NCBI GenBank assembly: GCA_002441205.1
Contig: DJVN01000271.1
Location: forward strand, 1 to 24,512
Reading direction: 5' to 3'
DNA: 24,512 nt
From: Syntrophaceae bacterium UBA6255
GTDB taxonomy: Bacteria > Desulfobacterota > Syntrophia > Syntrophales > Smithellaceae
This document shows, piece after piece, positions 22,748-24,512 of this stretch. Both the position numbers and the translations under genes were made by a program. Below the pieces are notes generated by a model. That model ran no database searches and was not told the DNA's origin. It saw only the letters and a list, made by a program, of their open reading frames with translations. The stretch's first letter is position 1, and each line of letters starts with the position of its first letter.

Positions 22748-24512
22748 CTATCCCAATCTTTCTTTAAGCGCTTCAAATTGTTTTTTCATTCTTGCCGGCA
22801 GACGATCACCGAACCGGGCGAAGTGTTTTTCGATATCGGGAATTTCCGCCTTCCATGCATCGATGTCAACTCTGAGCAATTCGTGAAGATCCTTCTCGTC
22901 AATTTTTAATCCTTTCAGATCCAGGCTGCCTAATTTGGGCAATAAACCGATTGGTGTTTGAACAGCTTCAGCTTTGCCGTTCACACGCTCGCACATCCAT
23001 TTCAATACGCGGCTGTTCTCGCCGAATCCCGGCCAGAGCCAGCGGCCATCCGCTGTTTTTCTAAACCAGTTCACATAGAATATTTTAGGAGCCTTGTCGC
23101 CGAGCTTGTCGCCCATATCCAGCCAGTGCTGAAAATAGTCGCCCATGTTGTAACCGCAGAAAGGCTGCATCGCGAAAGGATCGCGCCGCAAATTGCCCAC
23201 AGCGCCGATATTGGCCGCCGTCGTTTCCGATGACGCCGTCGCGCCCAGAAATACGCCATGATCAAAACTATAGGCTTCGTTGACCAGAGGCACAACTCCG
23301 GCGCGGCGTCCGCCGAAAACAAAAATATCAATGGGCACGCCTTCCGGTTTTTCCCAATCCGGGCAGATGACCGGACACTGAGACGCCGGAGCGGTAAAAC
23401 GCGCATTGGGATTAGCAGCAACTTCCTTCTTTTCATTAGGCCAGTCTTGTCCTTTCCAGTCAATAGCATGCCTGGGAGGCTTGCCGTCCATCCCTTCCCA
23501 CCAGATATCGCCTTTATCGGTCAAAGCACAGTTTGTAAAAATGGTGTTTTTCTTGATGGACTCCATGGCCATTGGATTAGAATCATAGGACGTGCCCGGC
23601 GCCACGCCAAAAAATCCCGCTTCGGGATTGATCGCGTAAAGCCGACCGTCCGGTCCGATCTTCATCCAGGCGATGTCATCGCCGACGCATTCGCATTTCC
23701 AGCCGTCAATGGTGGGCTGCAGCATGGCCAGATTGGTTTTACCGCATGCGGAAGGGAAAGCTCCGGTAATATGATACTGTTTGCCTTCGGGACTGGTCAA
23801 TCTCAGAATCAGCATGTGTTCCGCCATCCAGCCTTCACGTTTGGCCATGGCCGAGGCAATGCGCAAAGCCAGACATTTTTTTCCCAACAGAGCATTGCCA
23901 CCGTAGCCGGAACCGTAAGACCAGATCAGATTTTCATCCGGAAAATGACTGATATATTTTTGCTCCATCGGCGCGCACGGCCACGGAACATCTTTTTGTC
24001 CCGGCTCCAAAGGAGCGCCCACGGAATGCAGACACGGAATAAATTCCCCTTTCTTGCCCAGCTTCTTAATAACTTTCTTCCCGACACGCGTCATAATGTG
24101 CATATTACAAACAACGTAAATACTGTCTGTTATTTCTATGCCGATTTTGGCAATCGGCGAATCAATCGGTCCCATGGAAAAAGGAATCACGTACATCGTG
24201 CGCCCTTTCATGCAGCCTTTATAGAGGTCTTTCATCGTCGCTTTCAATTCATCAGGCGCGACCCAGTTATTGGTGGGACCAGCGTCAATCTGCGAGGGAT
24301 AACTGATATAGGTCCGATTCTCCACCCGTGCAACATCGGACGGATCGGAACGAAACAAAAAGCTGTTCCTTCTTTTCTTGAGCTTGATTGCCGCGCCGCT
24401 TTCCACCGCTTGCGCCATCAATGTATTATATTCTTTTTTGGAACCATCACACCAGTGTACTTTGTCGGGTTTACAAATCTGCCGGATTTCTTCTACCCAT
24501 TTTTTCAATTTT
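22748..24512 (-). CDS. pckG: Phosphoenolpyruvate carboxykinase, GTP-type (5' end outside window)
   Basis: The minus-strand frame is open to the window edge, so the N-terminus is cut off; at least 586 residues are present, close to the roughly 600 usual for GTP-type PEPCK. Diagnostic segments are all present: YGSGYGGNALLGKKC (PEP/oxaloacetate site), the P-loop FPSACGKTN (about 23733-23759), the kinase-2-like VGDDIAWM, EAGFFGVAPGT, FVFGGRRAGVVPLV (GTP-type signature), and WPGFGENSRVLKW. The enzyme interconverts oxaloacetate + GTP with PEP + CO2 + GDP in gluconeogenesis or, in some anaerobes, in the reverse direction. All catalytic regions look intact. It shares a terminator with the SDR gene and marks the return to core metabolism. 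Confidence 0.97.
   Translation of the reverse strand, partial: KLKKWVEEIRQICKPDKVHWCDGSKKEYNTLMAQAVESGAAIKLKKRRNSFLFRSDPSDVARVENRTYISYPSQIDAGPTNNWVAPDELKATMKDLYKGCMKGRTMYVIPFSMGPIDSPIAKIGIEITDSIYVVCNMHIMTRVGKKVIKKLGKKGEFIPCLHSVGAPLEPGQKDVPWPCAPMEQKYISHFPDENLIWSYGSGYGGNALLGKKCLALRIASAMAKREGWMAEHMLILRLTSPEGKQYHITGAFPSACGKTNLAMLQPTIDGWKCECVGDDIAWMKIGPDGRLYAINPEAGFFGVAPGTSYDSNPMAMESIKKNTIFTNCALTDKGDIWWEGMDGKPPRHAIDWKGQDWPNEKKEVAANPNARFTAPASQCPVICPDWEKPEGVPIDIFVFGGRRAGVVPLVNEAYSFDHGVFLGATASSETTAANIGAVGNLRRDPFAMQPFCGYNMGDYFQHWLDMGDKLGDKAPKIFYVNWFRKTADGRWLWPGFGENSRVLKWMCERVNGKAEAVQTPIGLLPKLGSLDLKGLKIDEKDLHELLRVDIDAWKAEIPDIEKHFARFGDRLPARMKKQFEALKERLG

Noticed and set aside
1..24512. CRISPR array, phage or toxin-antitoxin defence system
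   Set aside because: No regularly spaced direct repeats, Cas, phage structural or toxin-antitoxin genes were recognised.

Overview
The window looks like a bacterial chromosome segment from an anaerobe, most plausibly Desulfobacterota, perhaps Syntrophales-like. That placement is an inference from the gene content: many cobalamin-binding radical SAM enzymes, a GTP-type PEP carboxykinase, small palindromic repeats and mixed base composition. No rRNA, tRNA, CRISPR array or phage gene was seen.

Layout. (1) Positions 1-826 hold a frameshifted polytopic membrane protein resembling the carotenoid-biosynthesis (CruF/DUF422) type. (2) Positions 870-2324 (minus) hold a lone AT-rich B12-binding radical SAM enzyme. 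(3) Positions 2483-5406 (plus) hold a textbook sigma70 promoter, a class I methyltransferase, and two adjacent U32-family proteins whose cysteine patterns match UbiU and UbiV, the [4Fe-4S] pair of oxygen-independent ubiquinone hydroxylation. (4) Positions 5443-10666 (minus) hold a tight four-gene run: a methyltransferase followed by three B12-binding radical SAM proteins. (5) Positions 11037-11609 hold a wrecked IS4-type transposase. (6) Positions 11648-13325 hold a promoter and a GT39/GT83-like membrane glycosyltransferase. (7) Positions 13692-16181 hold an overlapping sugar operon: NDP-sugar epimerase/dehydratase, sugar-phosphate nucleotidyltransferase and a polyprenyl-phosphate-hexose-synthase-like GT2. 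(8) Positions 16295-18600 hold a decayed B12 radical SAM gene and then an intact one. (9) Positions 18839-21573 hold two convergent GT-C-like membrane proteins. (10) Positions 21864-24512 hold an SDR oxidoreductase, a strong bidirectional hairpin terminator and pckG, which runs off the right edge.

How the genes may work together. The sugar operon can make an activated sugar and load it on a polyprenyl carrier, and up to three GT-C-type membrane enzymes could then transfer it outside the membrane. The five intact B12 radical SAM proteins, two methyltransferases and the UbiU/UbiV-like pair are all suited to oxygen-free modification (C-methylation, hydroxylation, rearrangement) of an unknown, possibly lipid, substrate. 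The most interesting candidate system is the methyltransferase + UbiU-like + UbiV-like unit at 2483-5406. The second is the methyltransferase + triple radical SAM operon at 5443-10666. Both functional readings are inferences from family membership and gene order.
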